From JBCBDX01 sp039815825 (lineage in GTDB: Bacteria > Pseudomonadota > Alphaproteobacteria > Rhizobiales > Rhizobiaceae), in NCBI GenBank assembly GCA_039815825.1, contig JBCBYO010000005.1, positions 1 through 64,000 of the forward strand: 64,000 nt of DNA, read 5' to 3'. Numbering within the stretch: position 1 is the stretch's first letter; the number at the start of each line of letters is the position of its first letter. A model generated the notes under the pieces. It was given only the letters and a program-made list of their open reading frames with translations. It had not been told where the DNA came from and searched no databases. A program made the position numbers and the translations under genes. Below are positions 7,509-17,213 of this stretch, piece after piece.

Positions 7509-9782
7509 CTACCCCTCGAACCGGCCATTTCTGGGGAAGCCCTTGGGCACCATTCGACCGGCGCCAGCGCGCACGCCAAGCCATTCAATGAGCTCTTCAT
7601 GCGGTTTGATGAAAGTGCGTCCCGACGAGTCGATCCACTTTAATCCCTGTGCCAACGCTAGAAGCTGGATGTCTTTTACGCCACCATCCTTGTATTTTTG
7701 GAGGCGAACGCCCTTACCACGGGTCATCTCCGGCACTTGATCAAGCGGGAAGATCAGCAACTTTCTGTTTTCGCCCACTACTGCGACGTGATCCGGGGCC
7801 ACGCCCTCGACATCTTCCATGAAGCGGCAGAGGCTTGCCTCGTCTGGCAATTTGACATTCATCACCTGTTTGCCCTTGCGGGTGTTCGCGGCGATTTCAG
7901 CTTCGGGAACGACAAAACCATTGCCGACGCTTGAGGCGACCAGCAGCTTGCGCCCGGGCTTATGAACAAAAGCAGTGACGATGTCGGCATCATTGTCCAT
8001 GTCGACCATGATGCGGATGGGTTCGCCATGGCCGCGGCCACCGGGCAATCGATCGACGCCCAGCGTATAAAATTTACCCGTGGTCGTAAACACGAGCACC
8101 TTGTCAGTTGTATGGGCATGGAACGCCGTCTTCAGCTTGTCGCCCTCTTTGAACGACAGCGTTGAGAAGTCGGCCATGTGCCCTTTCATGGCCCGCAACC
8201 AACCCTTCTGGGACACAACAACGGTGACCGGTTCTTTCTCGATCATCGCTTGCTGAACCGCCTCGAGATCAATTTCGCCCGCCTCGCCAAAATCGGTACG
8301 GCGTGCGCCCAATTCGGTGCCTTTGCCGAAGCGCTTCTTAATGTCCTTGATCTCGTAGGAGATCACGTCCCACTGTTTCTCGTCTGAGGCAAGCAACTCT
8401 TCGATTTGGTTTTTCTCTTCGGTGAGCGTGTCGAATTCTTTTTGAATTTCCACTTCTTCCAATTTGTTCAACGCGCGCAAACGCAAATTCAAGATAGCGT
8501 CCGCCTGAACCTCTGAAAGATCAAAGGTCTTGATCAATTCCTGTTTGGGATGATCCTCAAAGCGCACGATACGGATCACCTCATCAATGTTGAGATAGGC
8601 GATCAGGAAGCCCGCAAGGACCTCCAAGCGCTTTTCAATGATACCAAGACGATTGCGCGACCGACGCTGCAACACCTCACGCCGGTGGTCCAACCATTCC
8701 CTGAGCACCGAACGCAAATCCATGACCTGCGGCACTATCCCGTTGGACAAAACGTTCATGTTGAGTGGGAAACGGTTCTCCAACTCTGTCAGTTTGAAAA
8801 GCGACTCCATGAGCAGTTCAGGATCGACAGTGCGCGACTTGGGCTCCAAGACGATGCGCACATCTTCCGCGCTTTCATCGCGCACGTCTTCGAGCATCGG
8901 CATCTTCTTGGCGATCAAAAGTTCGGCGATCTTCTCGATCAGCTTGGATTTTTGAACCTGATAAGGAATTTCGGTGACAACGATCTGGTAGCCGCCTCGC
9001 CCGGTTTCTTCCTTCTCCCATCGTGCGCGCACGCGAAAACCGCCGCGGCCTGTCTTGTAGGCCTCAAGGACCGAAGCTTTGTCTTCAACGATAATGCCGC
9101 CTGTCGGAAAATCGGGACCAGGCACATATTCCACCAATTTTTCGATGGTAGCGTTTGGGAATTTGATCAGATGAAGCGAGGCGTCGCACAATTCTTCCAG
9201 ATTGTGTGGCGGTATGGACGTTGCCATGCCAACCGCGATGCCAGACGAGCCGTTTGCCAAAAGGTTGGGGAACGCGCCGGGCAGGACGATCGGCTCTTCA
9301 TCTTCTTCATTGTATGTTGCGCGGAAGTCGACGGCATCCTCATTGATGCCTTCCAGCAGCAAGGTGCCGATTTCGGTCATGCGCGCTTCAGTATAGCGAT
9401 AGGCCGCCGCATTATCGCCATCGATATTGCCAAAGTTGCCCTGCCCATCCACCAGCGGATAGCGAACCGAGAAGCTTTGCGCCAAACGAACGAGGGCGTC
9501 ATAGATTGCTTGGTCGCCATGCGGGTGCAAATTACCCATCACGTCGCCAACAATCTTCGCACATTTTTTGTACGCATTAGCCGGATCAAGACGAAGCAAA
9601 CGCATAGTATAAAGGATGCGGCGATGAACTGGCTTCATCCCGTCGCGTGCATCGGGCAATGCGCGGTGCATGATGGTCGATAGCGCATAGGAGAGATATC
9701 GCTCCTCCAGCGCTTTACGCAAATCTATCGGTTCAATTCCATCGCCGTCATCACCAGACGGAGGTTTTGTCGTCTCAGCCAT
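7509..9782 (-). CDS. parC: DNA topoisomerase IV subunit A
   Basis: The 757-residue product is the breakage-reunion subunit that decatenates daughter chromosomes with ParE. The N-terminal domain holds LPDARDGMKPVHRRILYTM and the catalytic Tyr130 in YRYTEARMT; the C-terminal part has degenerate beta-pinwheel repeats. Its length and shorter C-terminal domain separate it from GyrA, which would be about 900 residues with a GyrA box. At the positions of E. coli ParC Ser80 and Glu84 it has Gln91 and Asp95 (HPHGDQAIYD), the two residues that normally anchor the quinolone water-metal bridge. Confidence 0.95.
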   Translation of the reverse strand: MAETTKPPSGDDGDGIEPIDLRKALEERYLSYALSTIMHRALPDARDGMKPVHRRILYTMRLLRLDPANAYKKCAKIVGDVMGNLHPHGDQAIYDALVRLAQSFSVRYPLVDGQGNFGNIDGDNAAAYRYTEARMTEIGTLLLEGINEDAVDFRATYNEEDEEPIVLPGAFPNLLANGSSGIAVGMATSIPPHNLEELCDASLHLIKFPNATIEKLVEYVPGPDFPTGGIIVEDKASVLEAYKTGRGGFRVRARWEKEETGRGGYQIVVTEIPYQVQKSKLIEKIAELLIAKKMPMLEDVRDESAEDVRIVLEPKSRTVDPELLMESLFKLTELENRFPLNMNVLSNGIVPQVMDLRSVLREWLDHRREVLQRRSRNRLGIIEKRLEVLAGFLIAYLNIDEVIRIVRFEDHPKQELIKTFDLSEVQADAILNLRLRALNKLEEVEIQKEFDTLTEEKNQIEELLASDEKQWDVISYEIKDIKKRFGKGTELGARRTDFGEAGEIDLEAVQQAMIEKEPVTVVVSQKGWLRAMKGHMADFSTLSFKEGDKLKTAFHAHTTDKVLVFTTTGKFYTLGVDRLPGGRGHGEPIRIMVDMDNDADIVTAFVHKPGRKLLVASSVGNGFVVPEAEIAANTRKGKQVMNVKLPDEASLCRFMEDVEGVAPDHVAVVGENRKLLIFPLDQVPEMTRGKGVRLQKYKDGGVKDIQLLALAQGLKWIDSSGRTFIKPHEELIEWLGVRAGAGRMVPKGFPRNGRFEG

Positions 9783-9837
9783 AGCACTGGGTTAACTGAG
9801 CCTATGATTCGCGGCAACATAAGGGCGGGGTTTCCCC

Positions 9838-11157
9838 CTATTGCTCACGAAATGCCAGCGCCAGTGAATCTGTGATGGGCCGCGACAGATATTCAAGGAA
9901 TGTCCGCTCGTCAGTGGTGATCAACGCGTCGACGGGCATGCCGGGGTACACTTGGTCAGTTGAGACTTCGGCTGGAAGCTCATCTATGCTCAAGCGTACT
10001 TCATAATAGGCTTGGCCGGTTTGGCGATCGATAAGGCGGTCGGGTGACACGTAAGTTACGGTTCCCGGCACTTCGGGCGTTAAACGCTGGTTCAGCGCGG
10101 CAAAACGCAAACTGGCACTTTGGCCGGACCTTACCAAGTCTACGTCTGCCACCGACACTCTTGCTGTTATGCCCAGCTCGCGGTTGGTTGGCAGCAACTC
10201 GGCAATGGCATCACCAGAACCGAGTGCAGCGCCAACCGTATTGACGCTTAGGTTGACCACAAAGGCGTCGGTGGGCGCGCGAACGACGGTACGTTCCAAT
10301 ACACTTTTTGCGGCGCTGATCTGCTCTTCAATGTCTTCCAGCTGTCCACGGATGTCGTTTATCTGAGCCACAACCTCTTCAGCGACTTGGGTGCGTAGGC
10401 GTACGCGATTCTCTTTGGCTTCCAGTATGCGGATCCGACTTCTGGCAACTTCGGACTCAAGTTGGCCAGCCTCACCGACCAAAGCTGCGCGCGATCTTAT
10501 GATATCAGTATATTCTGATCTTAGCGTGAGCCCTTTATTCAAAAGCCCTTCGCGGCGTACTGCCTCGTCAGTCAAAACATCGATTTGTTCAGCCAAGGCT
10601 ACTTTTTGGACCTCAAGCCCGGCAATCGCCTCATGAAGCCCCGCGATTTGTTGCGTTTGAATCTCAAACTCAGCAGCCAACCTTTCTTGCCGAACTTTGA
10701 ACTGGGCAACTTGCTCGGTTAACGCATCGGCAAAATCAAGGGAACGGGCGATCTGAAACAAGGCTGGATCGAACACCAACGCCAACTCTCCATCGCGCTC
10801 GGCCCTTAATCGAATAAGCTGCGCTGTGAGCGCAAGACGGCGCTTTCGAAGCCTTGTATATTCTGCCAGCGGCCCGGTGTGTTCCAGGCTGACAAGGGCA
10901 TCACCTGCATTGACGCGCGCGCCGTCGCGGACGTGGATTTTTTCCACCACGCCGCCTTCGAAGTGCGAGATAGTCAAGTTTGCACCAGAGACCGCAACCG
11001 AACCTGAGGCAATCGCTGCGCCGTTGAGTGGCGCCAATGCAGCCCAAATCCCAAAGCCGCCGAAGAACATCGCAATTACGGCATAGCCGAAAAAAACGAC
11101 ATTTGACGTGCCGGATCTCGCCCAAAAATGTTCGCGAGCATTAGTGTCTACTAGCAT
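9838..11157 (-). CDS. Type I secretion membrane fusion protein (HlyD family)
   Basis: I choose the ATG at 11157 (439 residues, MLVDTNAREHF) because it lies 10 bp after the ABC gene's stop with a GAGGTG ribosome site; a longer frame would overlap the ABC gene. One membrane helix near residues 17-40 is followed by a lipoyl-like half (GSVAVSGANLTISHFEGGVVEKI), about 200 residues of coiled coil and a beta-barrel region ending GMPVDALITT. HlyD proteins bridge an inner-membrane ABC exporter to TolC. It is co-transcribed with the ABC gene upstream; neither a TolC gene nor an RTX substrate is in the window. Confidence 0.93.
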   Translation of the reverse strand: MLVDTNAREHFWARSGTSNVVFFGYAVIAMFFGGFGIWAALAPLNGAAIASGSVAVSGANLTISHFEGGVVEKIHVRDGARVNAGDALVSLEHTGPLAEYTRLRKRRLALTAQLIRLRAERDGELALVFDPALFQIARSLDFADALTEQVAQFKVRQERLAAEFEIQTQQIAGLHEAIAGLEVQKVALAEQIDVLTDEAVRREGLLNKGLTLRSEYTDIIRSRAALVGEAGQLESEVARSRIRILEAKENRVRLRTQVAEEVVAQINDIRGQLEDIEEQISAAKSVLERTVVRAPTDAFVVNLSVNTVGAALGSGDAIAELLPTNRELGITARVSVADVDLVRSGQSASLRFAALNQRLTPEVPGTVTYVSPDRLIDRQTGQAYYEVRLSIDELPAEVSTDQVYPGMPVDALITTDERTFLEYLSRPITDSLALAFREQ

Positions 11158-11167
11158 TTCGAGCACC

Positions 11168-12994
11168 TCACGTTGCCGGTTGCGGATCAGGAGTTTTGAG
11201 GGAACGCGCACGCTCGATGCTTTTGTTAGCGGCATTTGCGACGCCGGGTCGCTTCGACCTTTCTACCCTTCTACCTTTTTTTCGATGGCCGTTGGCGTGT
11301 CCGGCGGGCGCTGAATTGGCGTGTTGTGCTGCCTGGTTTTGCGCCTCGCGGCGTTTTGCCACCACATCGGCAGGACTGCCGAAAGCGGTAACCGCACCAT
11401 TTTCAAGCACGCACATTTTGTCGGCAGACATAAAAAGATCGGAATCATGGGTTGCAAAAATGACGGTTTTGGATGCGGCGCGCGCATCTGCGACAATCTG
11501 TTTGTAGGCTGCCCTACCCACCGCATCGAGGTTTGAGTTGGGCTCATCCATGATCAATATCGGCGGTGAACGGAAAAAAGCGCGCGCCAGGCAGATTAGT
11601 TGTCGCTGGCCGCCCGATAGCACATGAGCTTGGGATTTGATCAATGTGTCGTAGCCCATGGGCAACTCTTCAATCACCTTGTCGACCTTTGCTTGGCGGG
11701 CTGCTTCGATGATTTCATCATCTGATGCATCAGCGACGAAACGTGCGATATTTTGGGCTATGGTGCCTGGCAGAAGCTCCACATCTTGGGGCAGATAGCC
11801 AACATTTGCGCCCAAAAAACTCCGATCCCAGTTTACAAGAGACGTACCGTCAATACGAACGGTGCCGCGAAAACCATCTTGTGCGCCAGCTAAGATCCGT
11901 AGCAGCGTCGATTTGCCGGATCCGCTGGGGCCAACTAATGCAACTGTTTCGCCCGGTTGAAATTGGAGTGCGCGAATGTTCAGGACTATTTTTGGCTGTT
12001 TGTCGCGTCCAGGCACAACAAAACCAAGATCTTCAGCAGTGATATGACCGCTTGGCGTCTCTCGGGCTATCGGGTCGGTATTGCCGTCTGCGAGTGCGGC
12101 GACCGAAATTACGCGCTGCCAGGCGCCGCGCGCGTCGAAAATCGAACGCCAAGATCCTACCAGCTGATCGATGGGCTGAAGCGCGCGACCTGAAACAATG
12201 CTGGACGCGAAGATCATGCCGGCAGTCATCTGATTGGTCAAAACGAGATAAGCCCCCGATCCCAGTATAGCGATCTGGAGCAACGTGCGGATGAACTTGG
12301 AAAAACCCGTCAGCTTTGCGCTCACGCTGGAGACATTGATGTTCTCGATCAGCCCCCCGGCATGGCGTTCGGCCCATCTGCGACTTAATGCACCAACCAT
12401 ACCAAGGGCCCGAATTGTGGGTGCTTCGCGGCTCAAGATGGCGGCGTCTTGAAGGTCGAAAGCAGACGCTGCTGCCGCCTCCATCGCCCCTGCTTTTGTG
12501 AGCCAGTATTGCAGGAAGGCAAGCACACTGAGCACCAATGCTCCACCGAGGGTCAAGCCCGCGATATAGGGGTGCACGAAAAACAAAATAATAATGAACA
12601 GCAGTGCAAACGGTACATCGAAAAGGACGAGTGCGGTGCGCTGTTCGACAAAAGATCGCACCGTGGCCAAGTCGCGCAATCGGCTTACATCACCATTGCC
12701 GTCGCCCTTGGTTAGCATCACCATTAGAACCGGCTCTGCGAGCGCATCATCCAAACGGCTGGCGATTTTGGCCGAATATATATACCGGACGGCCTCCAAT
12801 AGGCTCATCACGAGTATGGCAAGTCCGGCGGCCATCGAAATAAAAATAAGCGTGTTGATGCTCGATGATGCAAGCACGCGGTCATACACCTGCAACAAGT
12901 AAACAGGCATTGTCAGCATCAGTAAATTGATGCACGCAGAAAATATTGCCAAATCTCGGATAGCGGGCCTGGCAAGCCGGTTCACGTCTCTCAT
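11168..12994 (-). CDS. Type I secretion ABC transporter, PrtD-like
   Basis: The 608-residue product (ATG at 12994 behind AGTGAGG; a TTG six codons earlier is possible) has an N-terminal membrane domain with six helices (residues 15-280) and a C-terminal ATPase. Walker A is GPSGSGKST at about 355-363, the signature is LSGGQRQ near 459, Walker B ILIMDEP near 479-485, and the H-loop ATHDSD follows. There is no N-terminal peptidase domain, so it fits the protease/lipase or RTX exporter class. A charged, Ala-rich tail after about residue 560 is extra to the domain. It pairs with the HlyD protein. Confidence 0.94.
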   Translation of the reverse strand: MRDVNRLARPAIRDLAIFSACINLLMLTMPVYLLQVYDRVLASSSINTLIFISMAAGLAILVMSLLEAVRYIYSAKIASRLDDALAEPVLMVMLTKGDGNGDVSRLRDLATVRSFVEQRTALVLFDVPFALLFIIILFFVHPYIAGLTLGGALVLSVLAFLQYWLTKAGAMEAAAASAFDLQDAAILSREAPTIRALGMVGALSRRWAERHAGGLIENINVSSVSAKLTGFSKFIRTLLQIAILGSGAYLVLTNQMTAGMIFASSIVSGRALQPIDQLVGSWRSIFDARGAWQRVISVAALADGNTDPIARETPSGHITAEDLGFVVPGRDKQPKIVLNIRALQFQPGETVALVGPSGSGKSTLLRILAGAQDGFRGTVRIDGTSLVNWDRSFLGANVGYLPQDVELLPGTIAQNIARFVADASDDEIIEAARQAKVDKVIEELPMGYDTLIKSQAHVLSGGQRQLICLARAFFRSPPILIMDEPNSNLDAVGRAAYKQIVADARAASKTVIFATHDSDLFMSADKMCVLENGAVTAFGSPADVVAKRREAQNQAAQHANSAPAGHANGHRKKGRRVERSKRPGVANAANKSIERARSLKTPDPQPAT

Positions 12995-13125
12995 TGAGAC
13001 CTCACTGAACAATCATTTGCCGCCACTGGTTTGAGGCGTACCATGAAAATGTGACCGAGAAGTAAGTCTCCGTGAAAATATGTCGCTTGCCAGACTGGCC
13101 GCCGATAAACAGCTTTGTAGATTGG

Positions 13126-13539
13126 TTACTTGGCTAGGAGATCACGTATCTCTTCCAAGAGCTTGATGTCAGCAGGCGTCGCAGGTGGTTCGGCGGGCGC
13201 CTCTTCTTCGGCGCGCTTGATGCTGTTAACGGCTTTGACCATCAAAAAGATGATAAATGCCAAGATAAGGAAGTTGATCACCGCTGTGATGAAAGCTCCA
13301 TAGGCAAGAACCGCGCCCTGCTCTTTTGCTGCTTCAAGTGAGGTTGCGTCGACTGAAGCGGAAAGACCGAAGAAGTAGTTTGAAAAATCAAGACCGCCGA
13401 AGATCGCCCCAACGATAGGCATGATGACATCATCTGTAAGCGATTTGACAATGGCACCAAACGCCGCGCCGATAATCACGCCGACTGCAAGGTCCATCAC
13501 ATTGCCTTTGGCAATGAACTCTCGAAACTCTTTTAACAT
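13126..13539 (-). CDS. mscL: Large-conductance mechanosensitive channel
   Basis: The 137-residue product has the MscL signature FIAKGNVMDLAVGVIIGAAF in the first transmembrane helix, a periplasmic loop, a second helix (FITAVINFLILAFIIFLMV) and the C-terminal helical bundle ending LLEEIRDLLAK. It forms a homopentamer in the inner membrane that opens under hypo-osmotic shock. It is a single-gene unit. A strongly alternating GC stretch lies in the gap upstream. Confidence 0.96.
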   Translation of the reverse strand: MLKEFREFIAKGNVMDLAVGVIIGAAFGAIVKSLTDDVIMPIVGAIFGGLDFSNYFFGLSASVDATSLEAAKEQGAVLAYGAFITAVINFLILAFIIFLMVKAVNSIKRAEEEAPAEPPATPADIKLLEEIRDLLAK

Positions 13540-13700
13540 TTTTCACTCCTGTCCGTGGATTAGAATCAAACGCTCCGCGCGCCGCGCGCGCACATTATCG
13601 ACGGAGCCCATCTCCGACAATCGACCTATCCGGCCACGCGTCGGGATGGATCGACAAAAGTGAAGACATTTGCCAAAGTCGGTTGATCGGGAGGAACGGA

Positions 13701-16700
13701 ATGTCTGGCTGGCTTATTGCGGCAACCGCATTGCTGTATCTTGCAGCGCTGTTTGGCGTGGCGGCTTATGGTGATCGAATGGGCGCCAGACGCAGCCCAT
13801 CGCGCCCGCAGCCGAACCTCTATGCGTTGTCGATCGGCATCTACTGCACTTCCTGGACACTCTTTGGATCCGTCGGCCTTGCTACTGAACGTGGCTTTGA
13901 ATTCTTCGCGATCTTTGTCGGCCCCATACTGGTTTTTACGTTTGGCGCACCATTAATTCACCGTGTCGTTCACCTCTCAAAAGCTGAGCGCATAACAACC
14001 ATCGCTGACTTTCTTGGTGCCCGCTACGGGAAAAGCGCACGGGTGGCAGGTATTGCCGCGGTTATCGCCGTGGTTGGTACAGTCCCTTATATTGCACTCC
14101 AGCTCAAGGCAGTGTCGGATGCGCTGAAGCTGCTTTTTGAGCACGCCGGCGATAGCGCCATCGTCCCGTTTGATATCTCGATCATCGTCGCCGTTACGCT
14201 CGCGGCCTTTACCGTTCTGTTTGGTACCAGGCATGCAGACGCGACAGAACACCAAGACGGTTTGATGCTCGCTGTTGCTGTTGAATCAGCGATCAAACTG
14301 GCCATCACGCTAGCTGTTTCCTTCATCATTATTTTCTTCCTGTTTGGCGGCTTTGAGCCGGTTGGGAGGGCGATTGGAGAAAACCAGCAAGTACGGGACG
14401 CAATAGGCGCGAGCACATCTTGGGGACGTTGGGTCGTTCTAATTGTTCTGTCAGCGAGCGCGATATTATTGCTGCCGCGCCAATTCCACGTGATCGTTGT
14501 TGAACACCGTTCCGATGATGAACTGCGGCGTGCAACTTGGCTGTTTCCGCTCTATTTGATCGTAATCAACCTGTTTGTGATGCCGCTTGCCGTGTCAGGC
14601 ATGATCAATCTGGGAGACAGCGCACCAGCCGACCTTTACATGATCGCATTGCCGCTTGAAGCGGGTCACGACTGGCTTGCGTTGCTGGCCCTCATCGGCG
14701 GCCTTTCTGCGGCCTCCGCAATGGTGATTGTGGCATGCGTGGCGCTTTCGGTCATGATCTCCAACGATATCATCCTGCCCCTGGCGCTGCAGCGCTTGCG
14801 CGATGCACGGCGCATTTCTGGTAGCGGATGGTCAAAAGTGATTTTGTACGTACGCCGCGTTGCTATCGCCCTGATGATACTGGCCGGCACGTTTTACCAC
14901 TCCCAAGCCGCGGCCGACGCACAGCTGGCCTCTATGGGGCTATTGTCTTTTGCAGCGATCGCTCAATTCATGCCTGCCTTTGTCTTGGGCCTCACATGGC
15001 GCGGCGCAAACGGGCGTGGCGCGACTTTAGGTTTGGCCATTGGCTTTTCGGTTTGGATCTACACCCTGCTGGTTCCGACCCTCGTTTCGCCCAATTCGGC
15101 ACTCATGACCGATGGATTGCTCGGCCTTGGGATACTGCGCCCCGAAGCGATGTTTGGCCTGCAGGCCGACCCGCTCATCCACGGCGTTTTTTGGAGCCTG
15201 CTTGCCAATACGCTGGCCGTTATTGTCGGCTCGCTAACACGTGCGAGCCGACCGCTGGAACGCATACAATCCATCACTTTCATTCCGCGAGAAGCTCAGA
15301 ATGCGGTTAGTATCAATCGCTTCTCTACATCGGTGACAGTTAGTGAACTTAAAGGTGTATTGGCCCGATATTTGGGTGAAGAGCGCATCGAGCGATCCTT
15401 TGACTTCTTCACGCAGCGCGAAGCGCGCATGCTCCGGGATAGCGATATTTGTGACATGGCTGTTGTCCACTATGCGGAACAAGTACTAGCCAGTGCGATC
15501 GGTTCAGCATCTGCCCGCCTCGTCCTCTCCCTTGTCTTCGAAAAAGACGGCGCTTCCACCGGTGAAGCCGTCCGTCTTCTCGATGATGCATCGGAAGCAT
15601 TGCAGCAAAACCGCGACATCCTGCAAAAAGCCCTTGATCAGATGGATCAGGGAATTTCCGTTTTTGACAGCGAGTTTCGTCTCACCAACTGGAACAGCCA
15701 GTTCAGGCGGTTGCTGGACTTGCCGCCAGAGTTTGGCAATTTTGGCATGCCGCTCAAGTCCATCATCGGTTACTTAACGATCAACCGACAAATTGACCCC
15801 GGTGTCGAAGATGAGGCGGTAGAAAACATCACGCACTTCAAGCGCGCTTGGCAACTTCCGCTGGCGCGCAGCGGCCGGATCATAGAGATCCGAACCAATC
15901 CAATGCCGGAAGGCGGTCTGGTTGTCACCTACACGGACGTTACATCGCGGGTTGAAGCTGACGAAGCGCTGAAACGCACGAAAGAAAGTCTTGAGGTGCG
16001 CGTACAAGCGCGAACGGGTGAACTTACAAAGGTGAATGCTGAACTCGGCAAAGCACAGCGCCGCGCAGAAGAAGCCAATATCTCAAAAACCAGGTTTTTG
16101 GCTGCTGCCGGGCATGACATTTCCCAGCCGCTTAACGCCGCTAGGCTTTACGCAACATCATTGGTAGAGAGCCTACACACTACTGCACCGCATCGCGAAA
16201 CGGTTCAAAAGATTGATAGCGCATTAGAGAGTGTTGAGAGCATTATTGGTGCTGTTCTCGACATTTCACGTCTCGATACGGGTGCCATGACACCCAATAA
16301 TTCCGTCTTCGCCCTCGGTGACTTGCTCAAACAATTGGAAACGGATTTCAGACCGATCGCCGATGAGAAACAACTGGATCTAAGGGTCTTACCGACCAGC
16401 TTAAACGTTGAGACGGATCGGAACCTGCTGCGCCGTTTGGTGCAAAACCTGATTTCAAATGCAATAAAGTATACGCGCAGCGGGCGTGTCCTCGTTGGCG
16501 TACGGCGTCGCGGAAAGAACCTGGAGCTTATCGTTGCCGATACTGGGATCGGCATCCCCAAAGAACGCAAAGGGCAGGTCTTCAAGGAATTTCAACGTCT
16601 GGATGACGGGGCCCGTACAGCCAGCGGACTAGGTCTTGGTCTATCGATCGTCGATCGAATCTCGCGGGTCCTGAACCTCGCGGTTACGCTTCATTCCGAC

Positions 16701-17189
16701 TACGGGCGCGGGAGCGTGTTTTCAGTAGAAATCCCCGTTAGCGATGCCGTGCCAAAACAGGCCTCAGCGAAGTTGGGACGCCTTGTGCCCCATGCATCTT
16801 TGCTAACGGGCCTGAATATCGCGTGCATTGACAATGAGGACTCGATCTTGTCCGGCATGACGGTTTTGCTGTCAGGTTGGGGTGCCCATGTCATGGCAGC
16901 CGGTACGCTCGAGGCACTTTTAAAAGTGATCGAAACGAACGGCGTACCGCCTAATGTTATCATTGCCGATTATCATCTGGATAATGAGGATGGGATATCG
17001 GTAATTGCCGAGATGAGATCGCGATTTGGCGATGAACTTCCAGGCGTGCTTATCACTGCTGATCGGTCGGCTGAACTGCGTGAAGAGACCGAAATGAAGA
17101 ACATTACACTCTTGAACAAACCGCTGAAGCCCGCAGCATTGCGGGCCATTTTGACATCCGTTCCGGTCTCAAAAGCAGCGGCTGAGTAA
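13701..17189 (+). CDS. Hybrid sensor histidine kinase with solute-symporter sensor domain
   Basis: The ATG at 13701 has a GGGAGGA ribosome site, giving 1162 residues. The first 500 residues are a polytopic sodium:solute symporter-like domain (YCTSWTLFGSVG, LHSRF-type charged loops, about 13 helices). A PAS domain (DQGISVFDSEFRLTNWN, about 645-740), a coiled coil, a HisKA domain with His804 in AAGHDISQPLNAARL, an HATPase domain (NLISNAIKYTRSG, GLGLGLSIV) and a receiver with phospho-acceptor Asp1090 (IIADYHLDNEDG) follow. The design matches CrbS/MxtR/NahK-type sensors. In CrbS systems the partner is a NarL-type regulator and the output is acetate use; the convergent gene here is such a regulator. 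Confidence 0.94.
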   Translation: MSGWLIAATALLYLAALFGVAAYGDRMGARRSPSRPQPNLYALSIGIYCTSWTLFGSVGLATERGFEFFAIFVGPILVFTFGAPLIHRVVHLSKAERITTIADFLGARYGKSARVAGIAAVIAVVGTVPYIALQLKAVSDALKLLFEHAGDSAIVPFDISIIVAVTLAAFTVLFGTRHADATEHQDGLMLAVAVESAIKLAITLAVSFIIIFFLFGGFEPVGRAIGENQQVRDAIGASTSWGRWVVLIVLSASAILLLPRQFHVIVVEHRSDDELRRATWLFPLYLIVINLFVMPLAVSGMINLGDSAPADLYMIALPLEAGHDWLALLALIGGLSAASAMVIVACVALSVMISNDIILPLALQRLRDARRISGSGWSKVILYVRRVAIALMILAGTFYHSQAAADAQLASMGLLSFAAIAQFMPAFVLGLTWRGANGRGATLGLAIGFSVWIYTLLVPTLVSPNSALMTDGLLGLGILRPEAMFGLQADPLIHGVFWSLLANTLAVIVGSLTRASRPLERIQSITFIPREAQNAVSINRFSTSVTVSELKGVLARYLGEERIERSFDFFTQREARMLRDSDICDMAVVHYAEQVLASAIGSASARLVLSLVFEKDGASTGEAVRLLDDASEALQQNRDILQKALDQMDQGISVFDSEFRLTNWNSQFRRLLDLPPEFGNFGMPLKSIIGYLTINRQIDPGVEDEAVENITHFKRAWQLPLARSGRIIEIRTNPMPEGGLVVTYTDVTSRVEADEALKRTKESLEVRVQARTGELTKVNAELGKAQRRAEEANISKTRFLAAAGHDISQPLNAARLYATSLVESLHTTAPHRETVQKIDSALESVESIIGAVLDISRLDTGAMTPNNSVFALGDLLKQLETDFRPIADEKQLDLRVLPTSLNVETDRNLLRRLVQNLISNAIKYTRSGRVLVGVRRRGKNLELIVADTGIGIPKERKGQVFKEFQRLDDGARTASGLGLGLSIVDRISRVLNLAVTLHSDYGRGSVFSVEIPVSDAVPKQASAKLGRLVPHASLLTGLNIACIDNEDSILSGMTVLLSGWGAHVMAAGTLEALLKVIETNGVPPNVIIADYHLDNEDGISVIAEMRSRFGDELPGVLITADRSAELREETEMKNITLLNKPLKPAALRAILTSVPVSKAAAE

Positions 17190-17213
17190 TTGGCGTCCGC
17201 TAGAGTTACTAAT

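Noticed and set aside
8550..9683. A 377-codon open frame on the plus strand inside parC
   Set aside because: It is antisense to a clearly conserved parC and its protein has no recognisable family; such frames are common opposite GC-rich genes.
13573..13590. Alternating GC stretch upstream of mscL
   Set aside because: It resembles Z-DNA-prone sequence but has no repeat unit or link to a known element.
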